A DNA stretch of 64,000 bases from a bacterium (GTDB lineage: Bacteria > Myxococcota_A > UBA9160 > SZUA-336). This document shows positions 26,329 through 34,964 of the stretch, in pieces (position 1 is the first letter of the stretch; every line of letters begins with the position of its first letter). Below the pieces are notes generated by a model. The model was given only the letters and a program-made list of their open reading frames with translations, did no database searches and had not been told where the DNA came from. The stretch is from positions 62,001 to 126,000 of the forward strand of contig JAAELY010000118.1 of NCBI GenBank assembly GCA_024226335.1. Direction: 5' to 3'. A program made the position numbers and the translations under genes.

Positions 26329-26649
26329 CGTTCTCTTAGAAGGCGTGGAGGCTCGGGAACGAGTCTCCGCGCCTTTTCTTTTTGGGCGCTCGCCTTCGGT
26401 GGTCTTTTCGCGCTCGGGATCGCGGGGCTCGTTCTGATCTGGATTCCGCTGGTCAATGCAGTCTGGGCGCTGGCCATGCTCGCGGCTCTGGCCGCATTGC
26501 CGTTTCTGGGCGCACGAGCAGCCGTCTTCCGCCTGCGCAAAGGACGCAAGAAGACCTTTCTGCTCGAGTTCTCGGTTGGCGCGCCGACGTGGCAGTCCAA
26601 CGACGATGCGTTCTGGAAGCCGGTGAGGGACTTCTTCGAGCTGGACTAG
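26329..26649 (+). pseudogene. Open frame for a small membrane protein without an upstream start codon
   Basis: The frame is open from the stop at 26326 to TAG 26647-26649. It reads as a two-helix membrane segment (LFALGIAGLVLIWIPLVNAV and LAMLAALAALPFLG), then a basic turn (RLRKGRKK) and a hydrophilic end (QSNDDAFWKPVRDFFELD). There is no ATG, GTG or TTG before ATG 26476, which would give only 57 residues starting inside helix 2. The first half overlaps the terminator. It may be a decayed remnant, a start by an unusual codon, or a short gene from 26476. Confidence 0.3.
26340..26383 (+). terminator. Rho-independent terminator
   Basis: Interrupted stem: AGGCG/CGCCT, GGAG/CTCC and CTCG/CGAG around a GGAA tetraloop, joined by T-G and G-T pairs. 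It is followed by TTTTCTTTTT. It lies 22 bases after the stop of the surface-protein gene and should end its transcript. Confidence 0.85.
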
Positions 26650-26698
26650 CCCGCGGGACGCCGTCCTGGCACGACTCGACCCGAACTGGTTGTGAAAA

Positions 26699-27163
26699 TC
26701 ACGACGCCACGAACACGGGCGAGAGCTTGTGGAGCAGGCGGCTGAGTTCCGCGAGTTCGCCGCTCTTGAGGCGGGAAAAACGCGAGCGATGCAGTTCGGC
26801 GAGGCGTGGAGTGATCTCTTCGACCCGTTCGAGGCCCTTCTGACTCAGGCTTACGCGCACGACCCGCCGGTCGCTCGCCAGGCGTTCGCGGTTGGTGAGC
26901 CCCATGCGAAGCAGGCGATCGAGCAGGCGCGTGATGTCCGGGACCCTGTTGGGGAGCCTCGCTGCGACTTCGAGGCACGGCATGCCCTCGGGGTCGCCTA
27001 GATACAGCACTCTCAGCACGTTGTATTGCTGCTCGGTGATTCCGTATGCACGGCACAGGCGGGCGCTCTCGGCGAGCAGCCTCGCGTGGGTCCGCCAGAC
27101 GCTCAGGAACGCCTCGGTCTCGGGCGCGCTCTCAGGGCTCACGGCGGGGTGACTCGTTTCCAT
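26699..27163 (-). CDS. MarR-family transcriptional regulator
   Basis: About 154 residues from ATG 27163; ATG 27187 would add eight. The winged helix is seen as AYGITEQQYNVLRVLYLGD, then CLEVAARLPNRVPDITRLLDRLLRMGLTNR with the wing RLASDRRVVRVSLSQKG. The flanking N- and C-terminal helices form the dimer interface. No effector gene is adjacent on the same strand. The divergent GNAT gene begins 300 bases away. The region upstream of the start to 27463 holds no other supported gene. Confidence 0.88.
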   Translation of the reverse strand: METSHPAVSPESAPETEAFLSVWRTHARLLAESARLCRAYGITEQQYNVLRVLYLGDPEGMPCLEVAARLPNRVPDITRLLDRLLRMGLTNRERLASDRRVVRVSLSQKGLERVEEITPRLAELHRSRFSRLKSGELAELSRLLHKLSPVFVAS

Positions 27164-27463
27164 TGCGGTGGTAGTGGTATTGGGCATACAGGTGAGTGAC
27201 AGGGCGCCGTCGGTAGTGAGGTCGGTATCGGGAATCATTAGCGATTCATTCGTTTCGGCCGGAAATTCACTGTTGGCCCGGCTTCTGGCCACCCCGAGGC
27301 GTTCATTCGATTCGCAAGACTCTGATGAGACGCTAACCATTTTGATGGTTGCGCGAACCCTCCTGCGCACGAGTAACCCCACGGAAGGCCGACAGGAGCG
27401 ATTTCGGGATCTTCCCGCTCCTGCCAGCTCTTGTCCCTGCAATCGAAAGGGTCCCCGAACCGT

Positions 27464-27880
27464 ATGGACATCCTGATCCGCTCCTATCGCTCATCGGACG
27501 AAGCTCTGCTCATCGATCTGTGGCGGCGCTGCAATCTGGTCGTTCCCCAGAACGACCCCGCGCGCGACATCGCCGCGAAGCTCGCCTTCCAGCCGGATCT
27601 CCTACTGGTCGCCGAACGGAACCAGTCGATCGTCGGTTCCGCCATGGTCGGCTATGAAGGCCATCGAGGCTGGATCCACTACCTGGCGGTGGCTCCCGAG
27701 TTGCAGCGAGAGGGGCTGGGAGCCAGGCTGATGACGGCGGCTGAAAGCGAACTGCGCAAGCTGGGTTGCCAGAAACTCAATCTCCAGGTGCGAGGCACGA
27801 ACCTCGACGTGGTCAGCTTCTACGAGCAGATCGGGTATAGCATCGATGACTGCGTGTCGATGGGCAAGCGATTGACCTGA
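27464..27880 (+). CDS. GNAT-family N-acetyltransferase (YpeA-like)
   Basis: 138 residues from ATG 27464. A GAAAGGG lies 12 bases upstream, and a TTG at 27431 is in frame but less likely. The acetyl-CoA-binding motif A is clear: IHYLAVAPELQREGLGARL (Q/RxxGxG/A). The closing strand VRGTNLDVVSFYEQIGYSIDD is typical of the YpeA/RimI-like subgroup. Length and start (MDILIRSYRSSDEALLIDLW) agree with YpeA. Substrate unknown. It converges with the gene at 27893. Confidence 0.9.
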   Translation: MDILIRSYRSSDEALLIDLWRRCNLVVPQNDPARDIAAKLAFQPDLLLVAERNQSIVGSAMVGYEGHRGWIHYLAVAPELQREGLGARLMTAAESELRKLGCQKLNLQVRGTNLDVVSFYEQIGYSIDDCVSMGKRLT

Positions 27881-27892
27881 TAGGCCGCTCGC

Positions 27893-28654
27893 TCAGTATT
27901 CGCCCTCACCGCGGTCTGGTTTCGCCATTCCAACGCGTGAGTAGTAACTCTCCGGAATGTCGTCGGCGTTCTTGTAGAAGCGCCACTCACAAGGCCGGGT
28001 CGGCTCTTCGGTGTACTCCGTGACCCACAACGGATGCCCGCCCCACTGCATCGGAAGGATCTCGTTGTGCGCACAATGGAGGCAGTAGTACGGCACGCCT
28101 GATTGGCCCCAGCTCTCGCGATGTGCATCCCGTGTCTTTCCGAAGCGATAGGGTAAGTCGAGACGGGATGGCGTTCGTTCAATCGGATCGCCGCGGCGCA
28201 TACGCCCGCCGCTACCGCAGGGGTCCATGACGATGGTGATGTAATCGCCCTGGTCGACAACCTCCAGTGAACCGTCCTGGTCCGGACCGCCATAGTGCGA
28301 ACGCATGATTTCCGCGGTGATCTGTACGCGTTCTTCGACCGTCATGTGCAGATACCCCTTCCAAGTTCGGTACATCATCCAGGTCTCCTGAGAGCCCTTG
28401 AGAACATCGATCATGGCTCGCTCGCCGGCTTCCTCTGCGATACGGGTCAGCAAGTCCCACACCCAGTCACAGAACAGGGCGTGCAAAGCGCGGCCCTCGT
28501 CCAGTGTGTAGTTTGCCAGCGCCTTGGCGTCGTCATAGCGACCCTCATCAATGGCGCGACAGATGAGAGTTGCCGTAGGCAGGCCCAGCTCTTCGGGGTC
28601 ATCCTGTCGGACCGCTCGGCCACCGGCATTGGCGAGATCTGTGAGCTTCAGCAA
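27893..28654 (-). CDS. Conserved-looking protein with Cys/His motifs, function unknown
   Basis: 253 residues from a TTG at 28654, supported by AGGAG 7 bases upstream. The N-terminal half is helical (LANYTLDEGRALHALFCDWV, then a segment like a four-helix domain). The second half has a metal-site look: VMDPCGSGGRMRRGD and YYCLHCAHNEILPMQWGG, followed by a Trp/Cys segment (TRPCEWRFYK). The CxxCxH together with the DPCGSG cysteine could hold a zinc or iron ion. I do not recognise the family. It lies between a GNAT and an SDR gene, with no obvious operon partner. Confidence 0.75.
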   Translation of the reverse strand: MLKLTDLANAGGRAVRQDDPEELGLPTATLICRAIDEGRYDDAKALANYTLDEGRALHALFCDWVWDLLTRIAEEAGERAMIDVLKGSQETWMMYRTWKGYLHMTVEERVQITAEIMRSHYGGPDQDGSLEVVDQGDYITIVMDPCGSGGRMRRGDPIERTPSRLDLPYRFGKTRDAHRESWGQSGVPYYCLHCAHNEILPMQWGGHPLWVTEYTEEPTRPCEWRFYKNADDIPESYYSRVGMAKPDRGEGEY

Positions 28655-28830
28655 GGTCTTACTCCTGTTCCTTTGGCGCGTTCAGAGGCCACTCGACTCC
28701 TGACTACTGTACGAGATGCGACACCGGGCTGAAGCTCCCGACCGCGATTTCCGGCTGACAATCTCGCCCGACGTTAGAATCTGATGAAGGCAGCAACCCA
28801 ATGCTTGCAGCGCGGTCCAGCTGTTTCGCC

Positions 28831-28862
28831 ATCCCAACATCCCAACATCCCAACATCCCAAC
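28831..28862. repeat. Four perfect copies of an 8-base tandem repeat
   Basis: ATCCCAAC is repeated four times without error just upstream of the SDR start at 28879. Eight is not a multiple of three, so copy-number change would shift any frame read through it. Here it lies in the leader, 16 bases before the ATG. Confidence 0.9.
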
Positions 28863-28878
28863 AGACAGGCCACACACC

Positions 28879-29883
28879 ATGCCTCTGGATATGAGCAACT
28901 TCGAGTATCGTGGAATGGCTGCCTATTGGACCGGGCGAAATCTGGCCAATGGATTCGGTTCCGCCACCACCGCAGACACGGTCGCGCGGACTTTCGCCAA
29001 GCACCTGCCGGGCCGGCGAGTGCTGGTGACCGGCACGGACTCCGGCCTCGGGCGCGAGACGGCGAAAGCACTCGCCACGCACGGGGCCGAGGTGTGGGTA
29101 GCTTCCCAGACGGCGGAGGGGGCGGCCTCGACACGCACGGCGATACTCGCGGAAGCCCCTGAGGCATCGGTCGTAGAGATGCCGGGTCTGGAGTTGAGTG
29201 ACCGCGGGGCTGTTGAGCGTTTCGCCGCCCGCACTCTCGAGCGGCTCGGATCGGGCGGGCTCCACGTTCTCGTCAATAATGCGGGTGTGATGCTGCAGAA
29301 CCATCGCACCTCCCCAGAGGGGCTGGAGTTCCACTTCGCAGTCAACTACCTCGGCCCCTGGCACCTCACCAACTTGCTGTTGCCTGCCCTCAAACAGGCG
29401 TCCCCCAGTCGCATCGTCACCGTCTCATCGCACGCCATGCGTGGAGCTCACAGCCCCGCCCGAACCCGCCTCGCGTCGGTCGAAACCCTCAACTCCCCCG
29501 AGTGGGGCGATCCCTCCGGTGCCGTTCTGTACCCCGACAGCAAGCTCTACACCGCACTGCACTGCCGAGCTCTGCAGCGGCGGCTTGCTGGAACCGGCGT
29601 CACGGCCAACGCCCTCAGCCCCGGTTTCGTGCCCCGCACTAACATCGGAGCCAAGGCTCCGCGCGCCAGACAGCTCTTTACACACACGCTCGGTGCCCTT
29701 GTGGGCAAGAACATCCCGCAAGGTGCGGCCACGAGCGTCTACGCGGCTTGTGCGCCTGCGCTGGAGGGCAAATCCGGCTTGTGGCTCGAAGACTGCAACA
29801 TCTTCCTTCCGAGCGATGCCGCGCTGGATGATGAGGCGGCCGAGATTCTCTGGAGCCTGGGCGAGCAGATCTGGAAGACCTGA
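28879..29883 (+). CDS. Short-chain dehydrogenase/reductase (retinol-dehydrogenase-like)
   Basis: 334 residues from ATG 28879. The classical SDR fold is seen: cofactor loop TGTDSGLGRETAKAL, NNAGV, then the active-site Tyr-x3-Lys in YPDSKLYTA with the Ser in VSSHAMRG. The approximately 35-residue N-terminal extension and long C-terminus match retinol-dehydrogenase/WW-domain-oxidoreductase-like SDRs acting on hydrophobic alcohols. The upstream in-frame extension to 28801 translates the 8-base repeat and is rejected. Substrate unknown. Confidence 0.88.
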   Translation: MPLDMSNFEYRGMAAYWTGRNLANGFGSATTADTVARTFAKHLPGRRVLVTGTDSGLGRETAKALATHGAEVWVASQTAEGAASTRTAILAEAPEASVVEMPGLELSDRGAVERFAARTLERLGSGGLHVLVNNAGVMLQNHRTSPEGLEFHFAVNYLGPWHLTNLLLPALKQASPSRIVTVSSHAMRGAHSPARTRLASVETLNSPEWGDPSGAVLYPDSKLYTALHCRALQRRLAGTGVTANALSPGFVPRTNIGAKAPRARQLFTHTLGALVGKNIPQGAATSVYAACAPALEGKSGLWLEDCNIFLPSDAALDDEAAEILWSLGEQIWKT

Positions 29884-30066
29884 GGATCCCAACGATTGCT
29901 CGTTCGGAAGCTCGAGATCACCGAACGGACCCATGACCGCTGTCAGCGCGGACGCAGGCTTTCACATGCCCGATTCCAGGTGACCGCGCATTGCAGGGGA
30001 AACGGAACTCGTATGCGCAATCCGATATGATGCGTACCGCGCCGGACCCTGGCGCCGGAGGACAAG

Positions 30067-31527
30067 ATGTCTCGCATCTCTCGTGCGGCCGTTGCGCTGC
30101 TCCTGACCCTCGGCCTGATGGCCACATTCGCGGCGACACCGCGCGCCGATGAGATGCCCGCGGTACGCGTGCTTACGGCCGCACTTTCCAATGAGGCAGA
30201 GGCGATTGCGCAACGCCTCGCCGGTGCGCTCCGCTTCAAAACGATCAGCTATCAGGATTCGGCCGACTTCCGGCCCGAGCCTTTCGACGAGCTCAACGCC
30301 TACCTGCGCAAAACCTACCCTGCGACCTACGCCGCGCTCGATACCCAGGTGGTTGCCGGATACAGCCTGCTGCTCGAGTGGAAGGGCAGCGATGCCTCGC
30401 TTCCACCGGCGCTGTTTCTGTCCCACACCGACGTGGTCCCGATCGAACCCGGCACCGAGGAGGGTTGGAGCCACCCGCCCTTTGCGGGCACGGTGGCCGA
30501 CGGCTACATCTGGGGCCGGGGCACGCTGGACACCAAGGAAAGCGTCCTTGCCTACCACGAGGCGATCGAGCGTCTGCTCGGTGAGGGTTGGTCCCCGAAG
30601 CGCTCGCTCTTTTTTGCGTTCGGTCACGATGAAGAGATCGGCGGACGTGCGGGCGCCGGCGCAATCGCCGCCCTGCTCGCGGAGCGGGGCGTGCACTTCG
30701 AGTTCGGCGTCGACGAGGGCGGCTTCATCCTCGATGGCTTCGAGCAGATCCCCGATCGTCACGTCGCGCTGATCAGCACCGCCGAGAAGACCTATTTCAC
30801 CGTGGAACTCGTCGCGCGGGGGCCCGGTGGCCACTCCTCGATGCCCCCGGTCCGCAGTTCGGTCGGCCGGCTGGCAACTGCCCTCGACAAGCTGGAAAAG
30901 GAGCAGATGGATCTGAAACTCTGCGAGCCGGTTCGCGAGCAGCTCGAGCGCATGGCGCCGGAACTCTCCTTCGGCAGGCGCCTGGCGCTACAGAATCTAT
31001 GGCTCTTCAAGGGTCTGGTGATGCGAGGCCTCACGGGTTCGCGCACCAGCAACGCGATGGTCCGCACCACGACGGCGCTCACGCTGGTCTCGGCGGGTGT
31101 CAAGGAGAACGTCGTCCCGCAGGAGGCCCGGGCCTCCGTGAATTTTCGCATCCTGCCCTGTGAGACGCCCGACGATGTGCTCGAACACGTGAGACGTACC
31201 ATCGACGACCCGGACATCGAGATCAAGCCAAAGGCCTGGAGCGAAACTGCCCGCCCCGCTCGGCTCGACACACGCGCGTGGAATCTCCTGGCCGATGCCG
31301 CGCGCGAGGCGTATCCCGACGCGCTGGCGCTACCCAACCAGCTCTCCGGAGGAACTGACACACGGCACTACCGCGAGCTTGCCGATGACCTCTACCGCTT
31401 CGTCGGCGTGAAGGTGTCGGCCGAGGACATCACCGGTGCTCACGGTACGGACGAGCGGATCGGTGTCGATAGCTACGTGAACGCCGTCGGCATAACAACT
31501 GGGATCTTGCGGCGCGCGGCCGAGTAG
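30067..31527 (+). CDS. Exported M20-family peptidase (PM20D1-like)
   Basis: 486 residues with an N-terminal signal peptide (AAVALLLTLGLMATFAATP). The two-zinc M20 site is complete by eye: His120 and Asp122 in LSHTDVVP, Asp155 in GTLDTKES, the catalytic Glu189/190 in FGHDEEIGG, an Asp in FGVDEGGF, and the His in TGAHGTDERI. The dimerisation domain lies in the middle. The closest type is PM20D1, whose animal homologues form or split N-acyl amino acids. In bacteria it may hydrolyse N-acyl amino acids or dipeptides. GAGGA precedes the ATG. Confidence 0.92.
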   Translation: MSRISRAAVALLLTLGLMATFAATPRADEMPAVRVLTAALSNEAEAIAQRLAGALRFKTISYQDSADFRPEPFDELNAYLRKTYPATYAALDTQVVAGYSLLLEWKGSDASLPPALFLSHTDVVPIEPGTEEGWSHPPFAGTVADGYIWGRGTLDTKESVLAYHEAIERLLGEGWSPKRSLFFAFGHDEEIGGRAGAGAIAALLAERGVHFEFGVDEGGFILDGFEQIPDRHVALISTAEKTYFTVELVARGPGGHSSMPPVRSSVGRLATALDKLEKEQMDLKLCEPVREQLERMAPELSFGRRLALQNLWLFKGLVMRGLTGSRTSNAMVRTTTALTLVSAGVKENVVPQEARASVNFRILPCETPDDVLEHVRRTIDDPDIEIKPKAWSETARPARLDTRAWNLLADAAREAYPDALALPNQLSGGTDTRHYRELADDLYRFVGVKVSAEDITGAHGTDERIGVDSYVNAVGITTGILRRAAE

Positions 31528-31621
31528 CCGCGAGGGACGCGGCGAAACCCGCCTCTGGTTCCCCGATGGGAGCTGAGACAACCACCCTACGATCACTTCC
31601 GTCAGCCAGGAGCATGCGGAG

Positions 31622-32464
31622 ATGAGCATCCAGACAGAGTTGCGAGACATGGCTCTCGCTCTGGCATCGACCGAGCAGATCCCCGACATCGAAGAGATCG
31701 CATTTCCTCCGCTTTTCGACGAGCGCCAGCCCGCCGATTGCGAGTTCATGGCGCTGGCTCTCGAGGGTGGTGCCGTAGGCCTCAGCTACGTCGCGATTCC
31801 AGAAGAGGCCGGGGACCCGTATCGCGCGCTACAGCCGAGTGATTTCGTCGCGACTCACCCCGGCGAACTCGTGGCGGATTTCGGCTGTGGCGATCCGGTT
31901 CGAGACATGATTGCCATGGCCGCGCTCAACGCGATCTGTCAGCACGTGATGCGCTTGCGGGGGCTCGCTCTCGAAGACAGTGCTGATTCGCTGGGGTTGA
32001 TGCGGTTACGAGACGGCGACAAGGTCGGAATGGTGGGCTTGTTCGGTCCGTTGGTGAGGAGGCTGAGGGAAGTCGATGCCGAGGTCATCATCCTGGAGAA
32101 GAACGAAACCCTGATTCGCCGCCACCCAGAGCTCCCCATCACTTTCGATGTGAGAAAGCTGCGCGGCTGCAACAAGGTCCTGTGCACCGGAACGACCGTG
32201 CTCAATGGCTCACTCGACGAGGTTCTGACTCACTGCACAGAAGCGGAGCACGTCGCGGTACTCGGACCGACGGCCGGCTATTTTCCCGACCCGCTCTTTG
32301 CGCGCAACGTCCACGTATTGGGTGGGCGCTTCGTATGTGATGGCCCGCTCCTGATGAAGCGTATCGCCGAGCGAAAGCCTTGGCGCGAGGCAACCCGGAA
32401 GCTCTGCTTCGAGAAGAGCAACTACCAGAGTGTGCTCTTTCCTCGATCATCGCAGACGGATTGA
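31622..32464 (+). CDS. DUF364-type putative heavy-metal-chelation protein
   Basis: 280 residues from ATG 31622, with AGGAG about 9 bases upstream. The N-terminal part is an enolase-like small domain and the C-terminal part a Rossmann-like domain (KVGMVGLFGPLVRRLREVDAEVIILEKN, then CTGTTVLNGSLDEVL and VAVLGPTAGYFPD). This layout fits the DUF4213/DUF364 family, annotated elsewhere as a putative metal-chelation domain. Biochemical role unknown. It follows the M20 peptidase by 94 bases on the same strand. Confidence 0.8.
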   Translation: MSIQTELRDMALALASTEQIPDIEEIAFPPLFDERQPADCEFMALALEGGAVGLSYVAIPEEAGDPYRALQPSDFVATHPGELVADFGCGDPVRDMIAMAALNAICQHVMRLRGLALEDSADSLGLMRLRDGDKVGMVGLFGPLVRRLREVDAEVIILEKNETLIRRHPELPITFDVRKLRGCNKVLCTGTTVLNGSLDEVLTHCTEAEHVAVLGPTAGYFPDPLFARNVHVLGGRFVCDGPLLMKRIAERKPWREATRKLCFEKSNYQSVLFPRSSQTD

Positions 32465-32515
32465 TCGCCCGAAAAACCTGTTGACGTGATTCTCGCCGGA
32501 GCGTAACCCGTCGGC

Positions 32516-32890
32516 CTAGCCGAGTTTCATCTCGAAGAAGCAGAGCTTGTTGCCGTCGAGGTCGCGCACGTAGGCACCGTAGAAGATCGGCATCCGCTCG
32601 CCCGGCGGGCCTTCGTCCGTTGCACCCATCTCGATGGCCTTCGCGTACAGTCGGTCGACGCCGTCCCGGGAGCCTCCGGGAATCGCGATCATCTGGCCGT
32701 TGCCTACTTCGTGGGGTTTCTCGTCATAGGGGATGCAGAGCGAGAGCATCGCCTGGTCCGTCGAGGTGCCGTAGAACTTGATGCGATCCATGCCGAAGAG
32801 CTGCTTGGCACCGATCTCAGCGAGCAGCGCGTCGTAAAAGGCGACCGCGCGATCCATGTCGCTGGTGCCGATGGTGGTGTATCCGAGCAT
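32516..32890 (-). CDS. VOC (glyoxalase/bleomycin-resistance fold) protein
   Basis: 124 residues from ATG 32890, with AGGAG 8 bases upstream. The longer open frame overlaps the ctaA side and is not plausible. The start GYTTIGTSDMDRAVAFYDALL is the classic first beta-alpha unit of the VOC fold. The end YVRDLDGNKLCFFEMK contributes the metal-ligand Glu. Function among dioxygenases, isomerases and resistance proteins cannot be assigned. It lies 70 bases downstream of ctaA on the same strand. Confidence 0.88.
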   Translation of the reverse strand: MLGYTTIGTSDMDRAVAFYDALLAEIGAKQLFGMDRIKFYGTSTDQAMLSLCIPYDEKPHEVGNGQMIAIPGGSRDGVDRLYAKAIEMGATDEGPPGERMPIFYGAYVRDLDGNKLCFFEMKLG

Positions 32891-32960
32891 CTCTGATCTC
32901 CTCGTGCAGGGTGCGCGAGCATAACCCACTTCACCCCGCGTGGGGCGCCGGCGGCCTGGT

Positions 32961-33896
32961 TCATTTTGCCTCTGCGAGCTGTCTCGAGTCGGATGCTCTC
33001 TCGTCTTGAGGGGAGAGGATGATCTCGCGGGCCAGCACCCCAACGGTCAGCACGATGATCGCGCCGATGCCGGTGTGGAGGCCCGTTAGCTCGAAAGGCA
33101 GGCGGAGAAGCACGTTGGCGACGCCGACGACGATCTGCAGAGTGACCAGACCGGCCGCTGCCTGGCTCAGGCCCGCTGCTCGGGTGGTGCCGCGGGTGGA
33201 CCACACCATGGCCAGGGTGGATACGAGGAGGAGAAGGCCATTGAGCCGGTGCGCGACGTGCAGCCCGACCGGCCCGACGAGGGTGGGTACGATTGATTCG
33301 CCATCGCAGGTCGGGAACGAAGAGCATGCGAGCCCCGCGTACTGACTCGAAACGAGGCCGCCCAGCAGGAGTTGAAGGAGGAGAATGGAGGCGACTAGTG
33401 TCACGAGCACGCGAGTGCCGGCCGCAATGGCAGAACGCTCAACCCCGGCCGAGCCCCGTTCACGCAGTTCGCGGTAGAGCAGGAACAGCGTCAAGCAGAA
33501 GCCATTGCCCAGGATCAGGTGAATGCTGACGGTCCAGGGGGCGAGCTTGAGCAGGACGGTCAGGCCTCCGAAGACCGCCTGGGTGAGGAGCAGCAGCCAG
33601 GCAAAGGTCAACCGCCAACGCATCCGTTCACGCAAGTCGCGGTTTCGCAGGCACAGCCAGGACAACACCATCAGGCCCATGGAGACGGCGCCCGCCAGGG
33701 CGCGGTGACTCCACTCGAAAGCCACAAGGACATCGAATTCCGGGACCAGTTCGCCGAAGCAGAGTGGCCAATCGGGACACGCCAGGCCCGCCCCCCGGGC
33801 ACGAACGCTCGCACCCAGCACGATGAGGCAGAGCGTGACCATGCTCAACGCCGCGAAGCCTCGCGCCACCCACTTGCTACGTGCCGAGACGCTCAT
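32961..33896 (-). CDS. ctaA: Heme A synthase (CtaA/COX15)
   Basis: A 311-residue, eight-helix membrane protein that oxidises the methyl group of heme O to heme A for cytochrome c oxidase. Two Cys-pair loops are visible in equivalent positions: GLACPDWPLC and GLACSSFPTC. The four conserved heme-ligand histidines are in EWSHRALAG, SIHLILGN, VAHRLNG and GLHTGIG. Two four-helix halves are apparent. ctaB and cox genes are not in the window. Presence implies an aa3-type terminal oxidase and aerobic respiration. Confidence 0.93.
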   Translation of the reverse strand: MSVSARSKWVARGFAALSMVTLCLIVLGASVRARGAGLACPDWPLCFGELVPEFDVLVAFEWSHRALAGAVSMGLMVLSWLCLRNRDLRERMRWRLTFAWLLLLTQAVFGGLTVLLKLAPWTVSIHLILGNGFCLTLFLLYRELRERGSAGVERSAIAAGTRVLVTLVASILLLQLLLGGLVSSQYAGLACSSFPTCDGESIVPTLVGPVGLHVAHRLNGLLLLVSTLAMVWSTRGTTRAAGLSQAAAGLVTLQIVVGVANVLLRLPFELTGLHTGIGAIIVLTVGVLAREIILSPQDERASDSRQLAEAK

Positions 33897-34285
33897 CGAC
33901 GTGACCTGACCCCGATTGTGATACCGGTTCCTATGCTAGAGCAAACCCGGTATTTGGTGCAAAGAACCCCTTCCCCCTTCTTCGGTGGTCTGATTTCGAC
34001 CGTTTCTGAAGCAGGTGGTCGGCATCCCGACGAGTGGTACGGCCTGAACTCGTCCGTCCCAAAGCTCATCTCTGAGCCTGTCATTGAACGAGCGAATGAC
34101 TTCAGGAATCCCGCGCCAACCCTCTCTTCGCAGCAGTGACCTGGGCTCGTTTCAGGGAATCAGGTCAGTTCTGCGCAGATCCTCGGACCGGCGTAGACTG
34201 TCGCCGTGAACTGCCCAAACGGTGAAGCGGCCCCCCGTCCGAGTTCGGGCGCAGATGCCCACCACTCGCCAAGGATGACAAACTC
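33897..34285. other. Intergenic region without a supported gene
   Basis: A 68-codon frame (33933-34139, plus strand) exists but has no ribosome-binding site and no recognisable content. I see no tRNA-like or repeat structure. The right end carries the AAGGA ribosome-binding site of the lipoprotein gene. Confidence 0.5.
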
Positions 34286-34702
34286 ATGACGCGCATCTTT
34301 TCCATGGCAATGCTTTCGACGCTTCTGCTCGTGGCCTGCAGTGGAGGACCCACTGAGCTGATTCCAGGGGCTTTTGCGGTGCCCGGCGGGTCGCTGAGCG
34401 GCGAGGTCGTCACCGCCCAATCCTGGTCCGAAGTCGTGCAGGAAGACGGGGTCCTGGACCTCGAGACTCGGCCCACAGACCCTTACTCGGTCCGGGTCGG
34501 CTTCGTGAAGAAAGGTGAGGCCATCTACCTCGACCCAGCCGCGGAGCGGAAGTGGAATGTGAACATCAAGGCGGATCCGGCGATTCGCGTGCGCATCGAC
34601 GCTCGCGTCTACGAGGCGACGGCCGTGACCGTTACGGATCCAGGCGAACTCGAGGGCTTCGACGCCGACCGCGACGTCTACCGCCTGGACCTGAAGCGCT
34701 AG
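34286..34702 (+). CDS. Small lipoprotein, unknown function
   Basis: 138 residues. The N-terminal hydrophobic segment ends in a good lipobox (LLLVACSGG), so the mature protein is probably a lipid-anchored envelope protein starting at Cys18. The mature part is beta-rich (LSGEVVTAQSWSEVVQ, YSVRVGFVKKGEAIYLDP, RVRIDARVYEATAVTV). This resembles the split-barrel pyridoxamine-oxidase/F420-type fold by pattern, but without clear cofactor residues. AAGGA lies about 11 bases before the ATG. It precedes pstS by 262 bases, so a shared promoter is uncertain. Confidence 0.8.
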   Translation: MTRIFSMAMLSTLLLVACSGGPTELIPGAFAVPGGSLSGEVVTAQSWSEVVQEDGVLDLETRPTDPYSVRVGFVKKGEAIYLDPAAERKWNVNIKADPAIRVRIDARVYEATAVTVTDPGELEGFDADRDVYRLDLKR

Positions 34703-34964
34703 GAGCACCGACCCTGAACGGCGTTGGTGCATAGGCGCACGAGATCGAAATTGCCAACGCGCGGGGCGGACTCCAGACAGAAGACAGCCGTCATGGAGAT
34801 GCGAAAGCTCGTATCTCTCGGATTCTGATCGAGGTCCCCTCTATTACGTTTTGTTGACGATTTCCCGAGCGTCGAGTGCGCCCTTGAATCTGGGCCCGGC
34901 GCATGTAATTCAGTTCTCGCAATGCGCGGCTGCATTCTCGTGCTGCATATGCCAAGGAGAAACG

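Noticed and set aside
28831-28862. CRISPR-like array
   Set aside because: Units are only 8 bases and contiguous without spacers. No cas gene is near.
33933-34139. 68-codon open frame in the ctaA-lipoprotein gap
   Set aside because: No ribosome-binding site, no recognisable domain, and composition not clearly protein-like.
34703-34964. Pho box upstream of pstS
   Set aside because: I looked for the direct-repeat CTGTCA-type motif and found no convincing pair. Absence by eye does not exclude a lineage-specific operator.
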